Positions 10,625 to 22,600 are shown, counted from the stretch's first letter. The stretch is DNA of 64,000 nucleotides from Serripes groenlandicus (GCA_031761405.1 JASEVX010000013.1:55693640-55757639), one strand, 5' to 3'. Notes: generated from the letters alone by a model not told the origin. Translations and numbers: made by a program.

Positions 10625-13560
10625 ACCATCATGGTCCTCTTTATGAATATATTCTTTCTCATTCATGGATTGATCAGTGACTTCACTGTCCAAACATTCA
10701 ACCAGGGTAACATTTTCATACATGGACTGATAAGTGTCTATACTGTCCATCATTCAATCACGGTTACATGCTCATACATGATCCATGACTACACTGTCCA
10801 CCATTCAACCCAGGAAACATGATAATATATGGACTGATAAGTGACTACTCTGTCCTCCATTCAACCAGGGTTACATGATCATACATGAACTGATCAGTGA
10901 CTACACTATCCAGCTTTCGACCAGGGTTACATGATCATACATGAACTGATCAGTGACTACACTATCCAGCTTTCGACCAGGGAAATATGCTCATATATGG
11001 ACTGATAAGTGACTACTCTGTCCTCCATTCAACCAGGGTTACATGATCATACATGAACTGATCAGTGACTACTCTGTCCTCCATTCAACCAGGGTAACAT
11101 GCTCATACATGAACTGATCAGTGACTACACTATCCAGCTTTCGACCAGGGAAACATGCTCATACATGGACTGATCAGTGACTACACTGTCCACCATTCAA
11201 CCAGGGAAACATGCTCATTCACGGACTGATCAGTGACTAGACTGTTCACCATTCAACCAGGGTAACATGCTCATACATGAACTGATCAGTGACTACACTG
11301 TCCACCATTCAACCAGGGAAACATGCTCATACATGGACTGATCAGTGACTAGACTGTTCACCATTCAACCAAGGAAACATGACAATACATGGACTGATCC
11401 GTGACTAAATTAACCGCCACCATATCAGGGAAACTTGACAATACATGGACTGATCAGTGACTAGACTGTCCACCTTTCAACCAGGGAAACATGGTCATAT
11501 ATGGACTGATCAGTGACTACACTTTCCATCGACCTACCAAGGAAACATGCTCATACATGGACTGATTGGTGACATCACTATCCATCATTCATGCAGGGAA
11601 ACATGCTCATACATGGACTAATCAGTGACTGTCCACCAACAAACCAGGGTAACATCCTCAGCCATGGACTGATCAGTGAAACACTGTCCCCCTTTCAACC
11701 AGGAAAACATGCTCATACATGGACTGATAAGTTACTTCCCGTTCCATCATTCAACAATGTAAACATAATTATATATGGGCTTATCAGTGACTACACTGTC
11801 AACTATTCAACAAGGGAAACATGCTGATCAGTGACTGTCCATCATTCAACCATGTAAACATAATTATATATGGACTGATCAGTGACTACACTGTCCACTA
11901 TTCAAACAGGGTAACATGTTCATAGACGGACTGATCAGTGACTACACTGTCCACAATTCAACAAGGCAAACATGATCATACATGGACTGATCAGTGACTG
12001 TCCACCATTCAACCAGGGTAACATGCTCATAAATGGACTGATCTGTGACTACACTGTCTACAATTCAACAAGGCAAACATGATCATACATGGACTGATCA
12101 GTGACTGTCCACCATTCAACCAGGGTAACATGCTCATAAATGGACTGATCTGTGACTACACTGTCTACAATTCAACAAGGCAAACATGATCATACATGGA
12201 CTGATCAGTGACTGTCCACCATTTAACCAGGGTAACATGCTCATACATGGACTGATCTGTGACTACACTGTCTACAATTCAACAAGGCAAACATAATCAT
12301 ACATGGACTGATCAGTGACTGTCCACCATTCAACCAGGGTAATATGCTCATACATGGACTGATCTGTGACTACACTGTCCACAATTCAACAAGGGAAACA
12401 TGATCATACATGGACTGATCAGTGACTACACTTTACATCATTCCATCAAGAAAATATGCTCATACATGGTCTAATCAGTCACTACACAGTCTACCATTCA
12501 ACTTAGGAAACATAATCATACATGGACTGATCAGTGACTACACTGGCCATCATTCAATCAGGGAAACATGCTCATGCATAGACTGATCAGTGACTGTCCA
12601 TCATTCAAACAGGGAAACATGCTCATACATGGACTGATCAGTGACTACACTGTCCACCATTCAACCAGGGAAACATGCTCATGCATAGACTGATCAGTGA
12701 CTGTCCATCATTCAAAAAGGGATACATTCTCATTCATAGACTGATAAGTGGGTGTCCATCATTCAAATAGGGAAACATGCTCATACATGGACTGATCAGT
12801 GACTACACTGTCCACCATTCAACCAGGGAAACATGCTCATACATGGACTTTTCAGTGACTGTCAACCACTCAACCAGGGTAACATGCTCATACATGGACT
12901 GATCAGTGACTACACTGTCAACCATTTCAACAAGATGGAAATAAGCTCATACATAGACTGATCAGTGACTGTCCATCATTCAAACAGGGAAACATTCTTA
13001 TACATGGACTGATCAGTGACTACACTGTCAACCATTCAACAAGATGGAAATAAGCTCATACATAGACTGATCAGTGACTGTCCATCATTTCAAACAGGGA
13101 AACATGCTCAAAGTTTTCATTTGTGAGCTCGGACTGCATGGATGGGCACATGCTGTTCAGTCAACAGACTCAGTTGCAACACTATGTTTGTATCTGCAAT
13201 CAACCATCACCGGTCAGAAATATACATGCATATACTGAGCATTGACTGTCCATCATTCAAACAGGGATACATGCTCATACATAGATCTGATCAGTGGCTG
13301 TCCATCATTCAAATAGGGAAACATGCTCATACATGGATTGATCAGTGGCTACACTGTCCACCATTCAACCAGGGTAACATTCTTATACATGGAACTGATC
13401 AGTGACTACACTGTCAACCATTCAACAAGATGGAAATAAGCTCATACATAGACTGATCAGTGACTGTCCATCATTCAAACAGGGAAACATGCTCATACAT
13501 GGACTGATCAGTGACTACACTGTTCACCATTCAACCAGGGAAACATGCTCAAAGTATTAA
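10625..13560 (+). repeat. 56-bp satellite, forward array
   Basis: More than fifty units of 'atacatggactgatcagtga', 'ctacactgtccaccattcaa', 'ccagggaaacatgctc'. The basic period is 56 bp (for example 11161 to 11217). Shorter 51-bp units lack 'tacac'. Between about 11.95 and 12.4 kb, alternating 51- and 56-bp units form a 107-bp higher-order repeat (12061, 12168, 12275). Every good unit contains the perfect palindrome ACTGATCAGT. Open frames inside it are repeat artefacts. Confidence 0.95.
13105..13235 (+). repeat. Non-satellite insert in the array, copy 1
   Basis: A roughly 130-bp segment (aagttttcatttgtgagctc, ggactgcatggatgggcaca, gttcagtcaacagactcagt, tgcaacactatgtttgtatc) interrupts the 56-bp units and is repeated almost exactly at 13,550-13,680. 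Confidence 0.8.
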
Positions 13561-13680
13561 TTTGTGAGCTCGGACTGCGTGGATGGGCACATGCTGTTCA
13601 GTCAACAGACTCAGTTGCAACACTATGTTTGTATCTGCAATCAACCATCACCAGTCAGAAATATACATGTGGCAGTGCCC
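13550..13680 (+). repeat. Non-satellite insert in the array, copy 2
   Basis: Near-identical to 13,105-13,235. The 445-bp spacing implies the insert was amplified with flanking satellite units as a larger block. A weaker third relative is near 13,910-13,960 (gttgccacactgtgtgtgta), next to the point where array orientation switches. Confidence 0.8.
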
Positions 13681-13960
13681 GCAGAAATGGGGCTTATGAC
13701 ATTTGTGACCAGCCTAGCTCCTGATCTGATCCTCTAGCATATAAGTGCATCCAGATACCGATCTATACTTCATGTTACAAGTGTGATGTATGTTTCACAT
13801 GATAAATGCCAAAAAGTGCACTCTGATCGGACTTCGCAGAGCAAGCTGATCTGGGACTACATTGATCAAAAGTCCCATTTCTCAAGGCCATATATACATT
13901 GTCCTCAGTTGCCACACTGTGTGTGTATCTGCAATCCACTGTCAAAAGTCAGACATATAT
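13681..13960. other. Unique spacer between opposed satellite arrays
   Basis: About 280 bp of non-satellite sequence separating the forward and reversed arrays. No coding frame and no obvious element ends. It includes short 'agcaagctgatctgggacta' type words. Confidence 0.6.
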
Positions 13961-14925
13961 AGTTGAATGGTGGTCAGTGAAGTCGCTGATCAAGTTTCCC
14001 TGGTTGAATAATGGACAGTGTAGTCGATGATCAGAAAATGTGTGAGCATGTTTTCCTCTTCGAATGGTTGACAATGTAGTCACTGAAAAGTCCATGTATG
14101 ATCATGTTTCCCTGGTTGAATGATGTATAGTGTAGTCACTGATCAGTCCATGTATGAGAATGTTATCCTGGTTGAATGGTTGACAGTGTAGTCACTTATC
14201 AGTTCATGCACGAGCTTGTTTCCCTCTTGTTGAATGGTTGAATGGCGGATAGTGTATTCACTTATCAGTCTTTGTATGAGCATGTTTCCCTGGTCGAATG
14301 GTGAACAGTCTAGTCGTTGATCAGTCCATGTATGAGCATGTTTCCCTGGTCGAATGATGAACAGTCTAGTCATTGATCAGTCCCATGTATGAGCATGTTT
14401 CCCTGGTCGAATGGTGGACAGTGTAGTCACTGACCAGTCCATATATGAGAATGTAACCCTGGTCGAATGGTGGACAGTGTAGACACTTATCAGTCCATGT
14501 ATGAGCATGTTACCCTGGTCGAATGGTGGACAGTGTAGTCACTGACCAGTCCATGTATGAGAATGTTACCCTGGTCGAATGGTGGACAGTGTAGTCACTG
14601 ACCAGTCCATGTATGAGAATGTTACCCTGGTCGAAAGCTGGACAGTGTAGTCACTTATCAGTCCATGTATGAGCATGTTTCCCTGGTCGAATGGTGAACA
14701 GTCTAGTCGTTGATCAGTCAATGTATGAGCATGTTACCCTGGTCGAATGGTGAACAGTCTAGTCATTGATCAGTCCCATGTATGAGCATGTTTCCCTGGT
14801 CGAATGGTTGACAGTGTAGTCACTCAATAGTCCATATATAAGAATATTACCCCGGTTGAATGGTGGACAGTGTAGTCACTGATCAGTCCATGTATGATCA
14901 CTTATCAGTCCATGTTTGTGTTTTT
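13960..14925 (-). repeat. 56-bp satellite, reversed array
   Basis: About seventeen units of the same satellite in the opposite direction (cactgatcagtccatgtatg, agcatgtttccctggtcgaa, tggtggacagtgtagt). Here the unit has 'ggtcgaa' where the forward array usually has the complement of 'ggttgaa', so the arm has diverged as a group. Confidence 0.95.
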
Positions 14926-14934
14926 GACGAGAAA

Positions 14935-15500
14935 TAAGAAAAAGACTGTTTACAGCATAGCTAGGGTTAAAGGTCGTGTTCGGTTCGGGGAGTTCAATTC
15001 ACTGCAGATATGTCGAGCATTAGTTGTCCATGAAGGTCACTAACATGGGGTGGATTATCTGTTTACGGCAAGTGATTTTTTTTGCGTGGTCGGACATTTC
15101 AACCAATCAAATAAAATGGAAGTACACTGATCACAAATATGTAGTATGGTGATAAGGCTAGTCAAAATATGATGTCATGGGTCTTGACACCACTGTGAGA
15201 AACAGTCCATCTTCGTCTGCTTTCAAGATTGCAATACGCGGGTTCCCATCTTTAATTCCCAACAAGTATTATGTTGACACTCGATTATACCAACTTCTTC
15301 ATATAAGGCACACATTGGAACCCATCTCTCTGAGTATGGCACAATAAATATCATGATGTTTTTGTTCATGTAAGACATGAAACCTGTGATATACAAACTT
15401 TCTCTGTCCTACATGCACATTCCTGTCTCTATATGTACATTACCTTTGTATTCATGATATATATCCCGTTTGTTCTGTCATCATGTGCCGTGTGCGAGTC
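14935..15500. other. No gene recognised
   Basis: Ordinary AT-rich sequence between two repeat arrays. No exon, RNA gene or element ends seen. Confidence 0.4.
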
Positions 15501-15830
15501 CTTAAGTTAGTTGCGTGTCGTGTGCGGGTCCTCGGTTGCGCGTGTGCAACAACTGTCCTCATTTGTCAAGTGTAACAACTGTCCTCGTTTGCCTGTGCGA
15601 GTCCTCTGTTGCGCGTGTGCAACAACTGTCCTCATTTTTCGAATGCGAGTCTTCAGTTGCAAAAGTGCAACAACTGTCCTCGTTTGCCTGTGTGCATCAA
15701 CTGTCCTCATTTGTCGAGTGCGAGTCCTCAGTTGCACAGTTGCATAAGTGCAACAACTGTCCTCGTTTGCCTGTGTGCAACAACTGTCTTCGTTTGCCTG
15801 TGTGCAGCAACTGTCCTCATTTACATGTGT
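15495..15830 (+). repeat. GC-richer minisatellite (gcaacaactgtcctcgtttg)
   Basis: Mosaic of short words: 'gtgcaacaactgtcctcgtt', 'tgcctgtgtgca', 'cgagtcctcagttgc'. Word order varies, giving irregular units of roughly 30-50 bp. All three forward frames and one reverse frame stay open, typical of a stop-poor tandem repeat. Nothing supports translation. Confidence 0.8.
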
Positions 15831-16779
15831 GATAAAGGTTTTGCTATTTTTGGACTCGGTCAGTTTTAACATTTGCGTTTAGCTCAACGTTAAAGTTTCA
15901 TCATTCAAATCACTTCATACTTCACACATTTGTTAAGGATCATCGTACAATTAGGTTAGATAACTCCATTGTATCCTAAATATGGAGTAATGGCCCTTGA
16001 TTGACTTAGGAAATTTGATTTTTAAATTATATATATTTAAATGTATGTATCTATTCAGTTGCTTTTACATATAGAGTATATACATGTAATATGATTTAAT
16101 AGTACTTAAGTGCAATATAATGAAATAGTGCTTTATGTGAATAAGCGGCATATAGTCGAGCACGCTGTCCTCCGACAGCTCTTGTTTAACTGTCTCGTAC
16201 TCATACATATTCGTAATGTTTTGTTTTAAATTTCGTGGGAAACAGTAAAATACAACGTCCAATTTGAAATGGGTTCTACACATCAATGTATCGCAGTTAG
16301 CTCTGTATGTGGCACACATAGCTGCCAAGGCAATGGTCACGGGTTCGAATCTCTAAATCGGAATGTATTTTACAGTTATTGCCTTTTTCTTTATCATGAT
16401 GCTCATTCTGTGTTATGCGAGCATGATTCTCTTTTCTTTAAATTATTAAAGTACAGGTATTGTCAAGTTAATCTTATAAAATAAGATATATGTGCATTTA
16501 TGATACGTTGTAACATTTAGGATTTAGGGCAAGATGACACGTACATTTACATTGCACTAGAATTGAGAAAATTTTAAAATGAAAGGTATCTTATGTTCGA
16601 CTTAATGAAATTGTCTGAAAGGAAAGGGAGATCGTCGTATATAATATTATTATATACAAATCTGAAAGACAAAAATGCACGTCTAGCATAATAATCGAAC
16701 CAATGAAAAGTGAACTTTGAGGTTTGAAGTGCTTCGTTCTTAGTCACTATGCTACGACGAGGACAGGGGCGTAGCTTTG

Positions 16780-17000
16780 CAATAATCAATGTGTAGGCCC
16801 TCTCGTGAGAAAAATCAACATTGTGGACTCTGCGTAAAGTATCGACCCGGATCAGCCTAAACATGCAACACAAGCCTACCCGCATATACACTTTTCGCCT
16901 CCTGTAAATGTTCTGTTTCAGGAATCACTACTCTATACATATATCCCCCTAAGACGGAATGCGCAGGCTGATCTGGTCGATACATTACGCAGATGTCTAT
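16780..17000. mobile_element. Family G MITE, diverged copy
   Basis: Contains 'cattgtggactctgcgtaaa', 'cgacccggatcagcc', 'ttcgcctcctgt', 'ttctgtttcaggaatcact', 'cccctaagacggaatg', 'gcaggctgatctgg' and 'gatacattacgcag', in the same order as the family G copy at 20.77 kb. Terminal repeats are worn. Confidence 0.6.
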
Positions 17001-17321
17001 CGCCGCAGCTGCATTTTGGGAAAATATGTGTAGGCACGTGCCTACAGTGCCTAAAGGGAGCTACGCCCCTGGAGGGCGTTGTTTTGAGCGCCTGCGTGTA
17101 CGTATTAATAGGTCGCAGGCGAAGCTTGATGAGTAAATCTGTTTACTGATATTTATTTAGTAATAAATTTAAAATCACAATACGAAGAATTATATAATTA
17201 TGATGAGATACCACTTTGTGTCGATGATAACATAAAACATACTTTTAATATTACTGAGTATTTTGACCTGATAATTAACTTTGAATAAATATATATCTTG
17301 TAATGACACCGATCTGTGTGT

Positions 17322-17412
17322 AGCTCTGTTGCTCAGTTGGTACAGCATCCGTCTGTGAATGCAAGCGTTGTAGGTTCGAACCCCAGCTAGGTCAACATTG
17401 TTTCTGACATTT
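17322..17412 (+). mobile_element. tRNA-derived SINE head (family A relative)
   Basis: Has an A-box-like 'tgctcagttggtacagc' and a B-box 'ggttcgaaccccagct' followed by 'aggtcaacattg', as in family A SINE heads. No downstream SINE body is present. The acceptor stem does not pair, so this is not a functional tRNA gene. Confidence 0.55.
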
Positions 17413-17440
17413 GTCAAGAGTATATCAACGCGGAGTACGA

Positions 17441-17795
17441 GGGTGACTGAGTGAGAGTGACCATGACTAACACTTAGTAATGGTTGGTGAGATTTAGTGA
17501 CGGTTGCTAAGACTGAGTGATAGTGGCTGAGACTTAGTGGAGGTGACTGATACTTGGCGATGGTGACTGAGACTTAGTGGAGGTGACTGAGACTTAGTAG
17601 AGGTGACTGAGACTAAGTGAGGGTGACTGAGACCTAGTGATGGTGACTGAGACTTAGTAGAGGTGACTGAGACTAAGTGATGGTGACTGAGACTTAGTGA
17701 TGGTGACTGAGTATTAGTGATGGTGACTGAGACTTAGTAGAGGTGACTGAGACTTAGTAGAGGTGACTGAGACTTAGTGATAGTTACTGAGTGGG
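17441..17795 (+). repeat. 20-bp minisatellite (gaggtgactgagacttagta)
   Basis: About seventeen tandem units with few substitutions (gatggtgactgagacttagt, gaggtgactgagactaagtg). Confidence 0.9.
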
Positions 17796-17869
17796 TGAGG
17801 AAGTGTGTAAGAGGAATGATGTGAATAAGACTGAATTCAAAGCTGCATTGCTGAATTATATAGCATAAT

Positions 17870-17963
17870 GTAAGTTTTCAACACCATTCAATTATAGATA
17901 GAATTTTTCATTTTCCTAAATATGTTCGAAGTCGTCTGCAGCAGACTTATTCTGTATGGGAAA
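17870..17963 (+). mobile_element. Family F MITE, 3' fragment
   Basis: Contains 'ttcaattatagatagaattt', 'gttcgaagtcgtctgc' and ends 'atgggaaag'. The TTAA end and the left half are missing. Confidence 0.5.
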
Positions 17964-18116
17964 GAATGAACCCGATAAGAACAAATAAAACAGAAACAGG
18001 AGTTATTCTATTTTCCTTTTAAAGCCTTCGGCCATTGTCTCAATAAATTAAAACTTGGCTTATAGGTAACTTATGCACTGAAGATGTGCAGTGCACACTT
18101 GGAGAACAATCTATTC

Positions 18117-19622
18117 GTTATTGTAGGTCCATTCCATACTACACTATTTTACTTTATATTGTATCGCTGTATACCAATCTAGTCGTCATTGTACGTTCAA
18201 GCTAGACGTACTGACTGATTTACTATAAATGGGATCGCTGTATACAAGGAGAGGAGACCAATCTAGTCGCCATTGTAGGTTCTTCCCGTACGTACTAATA
18301 TACTATATATATGGGATCGACGTATACAAGGAGTGGAGACCAATCTAGTCGCCATTGTAGGTTCTTCCCATACGTACTGTTTTACTTTATATGGGATTGC
18401 TGTATACAAGGAAATGGAGATCAATCTAGTCGCCATTGTAGGTTCATGCGATACGCACTATTTTACTATATATGGGATCGCTGTATACAAGGAGTGGAGA
18501 ACAATCTAGTCGCCATTGTAGGTTCTTCCCATACGTACTAATTTACTATATATGGGATCGCTGTATACAAGGAAATAGAGATCAATCTAGTCGCCATTGT
18601 AGGTTCATGCCATACGTACTATTTTACTTTTTATGGGATCGCTGAATACAAGGAGTGGAGACCAATCTAGTCGCCATTGTAGGTTCTTCCCATACGTACT
18701 AATTTACTATATATATATGGGATCGCTTTATACAAGGAGTGGAGATCAATCTAGTCGCCATTGTAGGTTCATCCCATACGTACTAATTTACTATATATGT
18801 GGGATCGCTTTATACAAGGAGGGGAGACCAATCTAGTCGCCATTGTAGGTTCTTCCCATACGTACTAATTTACTATATATGGGATCGCTGTATACAAGGA
18901 GTGGAGACCAATCTAGTCGCCATTGTAGGTTCTTCCCATACGTACTAATTTACTATATATGGGATTGCTGTATACAAGGAAATGGAGATCAATCTAGTCG
19001 CCATTGTAGGTTCTTCCCATACGTACTAATTTACTATATATGGGATCGCTGTATACAAGGAGTGGAGACCAATCTAGTCGCCATTGTAGGTTCTTCCCAT
19101 ACGTACTAATTTACTATATATGGGATTGCTGTATACAAGGAAATGGAGATCAATCTAGTCGCCATTGTAGGTTCATGCGATACGTACTATTTTACTTTGT
19201 ATGGGATCGCTTTATACAAGGAGAGGAGACCAATCTAGTCGCCATTGTAGGTTCTTCCCATACGTACTAATTTACTATATATGGGATTGCTGTATACAAG
19301 GAAATGGAGATCAATCTAGTCGCCATTGTAGGTTCTTCCCATACGTACTAATTTACTATATATATGGGATCGCTGTATACAAGGAGTGGAGACCAATCTA
19401 GTCGCCATTGTAGGTTCTTCCCATACGTACTAATTTACTATATATGGGATTGCTGTATACAAGGAAATGGAGATCAATCTAGTCGCCATTGTAGGTTCTT
19501 CCCATACGTACTAATTTACTATATATATGGGATCGCTGTATACAAGGAAATGGAGATCAATCTAGTCGCCGTTGTAGGTTCTTCCCATACGTTCTAAATT
19601 ACTATATATGGGATCAATGTAT
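18117..19622 (+). repeat. 80-bp satellite with 161-bp dimer structure
   Basis: About eighteen units of 'gggatcgctgtatacaagga', 'gtggagaccaatctagtcgc', 'cattgtaggttcttcccata', 'cgtactaatttactatatat'. From about 18.8 kb two monomer types alternate ('ggatcgctg...ggagtggagacc' and 'ggattgctg...ggaaatggagatc'), giving a 161-bp higher-order period (18879, 19040, 19201, then 19364). The first units (18117-18230) are degenerate. Confidence 0.95.
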
Positions 19623-19921
19623 ACTCTGAATAATAGTACTTATTTACTAACATGACAGGCGGCAACACTGCATTGTGCAGACGGTTTACATAACAGAGAT
19701 ATCCTGGTTTACAAATCAAAACTGCAAATACAAAGCGAATTGATTGTTCGTATATATTAATTATGGTTCCCATCTGATATAAAAAATCTGGAATGCATCC
19801 TTTTTCGACAATTGTTTTCAACCGCATTTCAAAGCTAACATGAGAATTGACTTCACAAGCTTAAAAAAAGAGATCACGCTTAAAACTCATTTTATGTAAA
19901 GACTCTTAGGCAACCCCTATA

Positions 19922-19978
19922 GTAGTCTAGTATATTAGTACGTTTAGCATGAACCTGCAATGGCGACTATTAATTTTA
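19922..19978 (-). repeat. Detached inverted monomer of the 80-bp satellite
   Basis: 'tagtacgtttagcatgaacc' and 'tgcaatggcgactatt' are the reverse complement of the satellite segment 'agtcgccattgtaggttcat' through 'cgtactaat'. It lies 300 bp beyond the array. Confidence 0.7.
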
Positions 19979-20084
19979 ACTATGTGCATTTCTAATTGTC
20001 CTTTGAACGACTCAATGCGACAACTAATGGTTCACACGGCGAAAGGGTAAAGCTGGGTATGACAAGCCGTTTTACTATTTATTC

Positions 20085-20215
20085 GTTTGAAAGATATGTC
20101 TTTTACTTTGAAAGATATCTCTATAACGTAGAAGTATATATTTCTAAATTAGAGAGACATCTTGCTTTTAATAAGATATCTCTTAATTAGAGATATAAAT
20201 CTCTATCACACAGAT
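20085..20215. repeat. Degenerate GATATC-rich repeat
   Basis: Repeated 'gaaagatatgtc', 'agatatctct' and 'agagatataaatctct' words, related to the larger tract at 22.25-23.27 kb. Confidence 0.55.
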
Positions 20216-20528
20216 ATACATTTATCATGCAATGAACAGATTACGTGACGTATAACACTGGTATGATAAACCTTTTGTTTACATGTCTACTGGTATGATA
20301 AACTTTTTTATTATATGCCTGTACATTTTCCGGTGGAAATACATGCAGATTGACATGCGCAAATACACCACGACAGATTACAATTCCGTATCTACATGCG
20401 GTGTAAATACAAGATTGTGACGTCAGACAGTGCGCGGAATACTTTCAGCGAGGTATCCCCAATAAACAATGTATTGAATCTGTATATTTAATAGTTTTTT
20501 CGCTCTTCATAGATCGTAGGTATATAAT

Positions 20529-20697
20529 AAAAGGAATATTACGTTGCGGGAGCGATAAATGGGTACGTATTGCACGACTCGTAGCGTGGGAAAATCCATA
20601 TCTTACTCGACCTTCGGTCTCGTAAGATATCGATTTTTCCACGCTACTTGTCGTGCAATACAAACCCCTTTATCGCTCCCGCAACGTAATATTCCGT
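20529..20697. mobile_element. Near-perfect ~170-bp palindrome (AATATTACGT ends)
   Basis: The left arm 'aatattacgttgcgggagcg', 'attgcacgactcgtagcgtg', 'atatcttactcga' is mirrored by 'tcgtaagatat', 'cacgctacttgtcgtgcaat', 'cgctcccgcaacgtaatatt'. The loop is about 10 bp around 'ccttcggtct'. Both strands have open frames over part of it because it is its own complement. Probably a foldback MITE. Confidence 0.8.
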
Positions 20698-20766
20698 ATA
20701 TCTTTATCAGTCTACTTATTTTTAGAAATGACGTAATCGCTGGAACTACTTTTTCTGAAATATAAA

Positions 20767-20999
20767 TGAGCCGTTCCACCAGAAAATTATCGAACCGGAT
20801 CAGCCTCAGCATGCCGCGCAGGCTAACCCGGTCAGACACGTTTCGCCTCCTGTGGATTTTCTGTTTAAGGAATCATTGCTCAATACCTCTATCCCCCTGA
20901 GACGGAATGTGTCGGACCGGATTAGCCTGCGCAGGCTGATCTGGATTGATACATTACGCAGAATCCATAATGTTGTTTTTTATCGTGGAACGGCTCAAT
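20767..20999. mobile_element. Family G MITE, full-length copy
   Basis: The ends ATGAGCCGTTCCACC and GTGGAACGGCTCAAT form inverted repeats. The interior has 'gaaccggatcagcct' against 'aggctgatctgg' as a second inverted pair, plus 'cctctatccccctgagacgg'. Other copies are near 16.8, 25.9 and 44.9 kb. Confidence 0.75.
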
Positions 21000-22100
21000 T
21001 ATGTTGATAGTATAACAGTCAAAGCAATGAACAAACATAAAATAACAATCAGAAATAAAGTTATTATTGTTTTAATTACATTTAAACACATTTTACAATG
21101 CAAATACAAATCGAAAAGAATATCGTTATATAAATCACACGGGATCTGCATGTTCAGTCTTACTTGATGAACTGTCTTTCTTCGTTGAAAATGTCGTATA
21201 CATAGACCTGTTTATTCTCACGTGATCAGTTCATAGGTAACCTTGTTTAAATACAATCTGAATCGAGTAATGTCCTATAATGAGAAGCATATCTATGTTT
21301 CCACAAGTCATTTTAATGCACTTAAATGACTCCACGTTAAACGACAAATGTTTAATTTCTATCCTCAGTCTGTGTTTTACCACGAGAAAGGGTTCACGAA
21401 CATCGATCCTCATCTACCCACGGATTCCTCTTCCATACAGCAGTTCCGACAGAAAATTATTTTACGTTTAGGCGAGATATCCAGAAAATGTTTCTTCTAG
21501 TTAAATAACTTATCATTTACGTACAGCTAGTGTTTACATGATTATTAAAACTAAAAGTTTCGTAACGTGTCTTCGACATGTCTACCCACAACAGTGATGG
21601 TATCCTTTTCCAAAAATGAATGTCTCCAATTTAAACGACGACTAAGCCTGAGCATCACACTTGTCTTGAATATAGTCATCTGTATTTAAACTTTGAGTGT
21701 TACTTGAACTTCCTTAGCCTGAACTAACTTTATACATTGACTTTCAGATCCAACACAACTATTCATTTTCAAAACACGGCGGTTGACATACATGTTGACC
21801 TATCGTGTGTACTGAAGCGACGGCCAATCCGCAATACTTACACTTCTACTAAGAATATGTTTGAGTTAATATTGGCATTTTAAGGTATTACGTCACACCA
21901 GATATACAAATTAAGTAGTAATAATCGAGAAATATGGAGTTGAAGTCGGAACTCTTTAGCTTCCGTATGTCGTGTGTACACAATGTAATTCGGCGCAGAT
22001 TTATTCATTCATGAATGGGCTTTTGTAATTTTGTATGTTATTTATTAAAACTAGTTAAAATCAATGTAGATTTACCTGAAACCCTTATTTTACATGCAAG
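21000..22100. other. No gene recognised
   Basis: AT-rich sequence without exon-like frames, RNA genes or repeat ends. Confidence 0.4.
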
Positions 22101-22104
22101 ATAA

Positions 22105-22257
22105 ATAGAATATTACGTCCCTGACGTAAGATATGAACTTTATCAGACTCGGCTGTGAGAAAGGATAATTGTCTCGCCAAAGGCTCGCCAATTATCAATT
22201 CTCCCTACCTCGTCAGATAAAGTTCATATCTTACGTCAGGGACATAATATTCTCTAT
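22105..22257. mobile_element. Palindromic foldback element (GTCCCTGACGTAAG arms)
   Basis: The left arm 'gaatattacgtccctgacgt', 'aagatatgaactttatc' is mirrored by 'gataaagttcatatctta', 'cgtcagggacataatattc'. The central part (gataattgtctcgccaaagg, ctcgccaattatc) is a second smaller inverted repeat. The outer ends resemble the 20.53-kb palindrome. Confidence 0.8.
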
Positions 22258-22600
22258 ATATTAGGCTTAGAGAGATCTCTATCCTACAGAGATACATATA
22301 TATCAAAGAGATATCTCTCTATCCTAGAGAGATACATATCTATCAAAGAAATATCTCTCTAGCCTACAGAGATACATCTTTATCAAAGAGATATCTCTCA
22401 AAAATAGTGAGATATATCTCTTAATTGAATAACACGCTACTTTTGAGAGATATATTTTCATTAAGAGAGTTATCTCTTTTGTTTAAGATATCTTTGAAAG
22501 CACGTAACAAGATATCTTTCTAAAATAGATTGATATCTCTTTGATGTTGAGATATATCTCTCTATGACTTGTATAGGCATTTAAAACCGCTCACTACGGT
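22255..22600. repeat. GAGATATCTC-rich tandem repeat
   Basis: Roughly 40-bp units such as 'tctctctatcctagagagat' plus 'acatatctatcaaagaaata', followed by looser 'gagatatatctct' words. Many units contain the self-complementary core AGATATCT. Confidence 0.75.

Noticed and set aside
10625..14925. Peptides such as HGLISDYTVHHST from open frames
   Set aside because: Repetitive translation of the 56-bp satellite on either strand.
15507..15872. 121-aa minus-strand Cys-rich frame (NEDSCCTQA repeats)
   Set aside because: Arises from the minisatellite, which is open in several frames at once.
18311..19597. Repeated peptide family RSGDQSSRHCRF
   Set aside because: Translation of the 80-bp satellite; no splice sites, start context or codon bias.
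17441..19622. CRISPR array
   Set aside because: Units are contiguous with no unique spacers, in a eukaryotic context.
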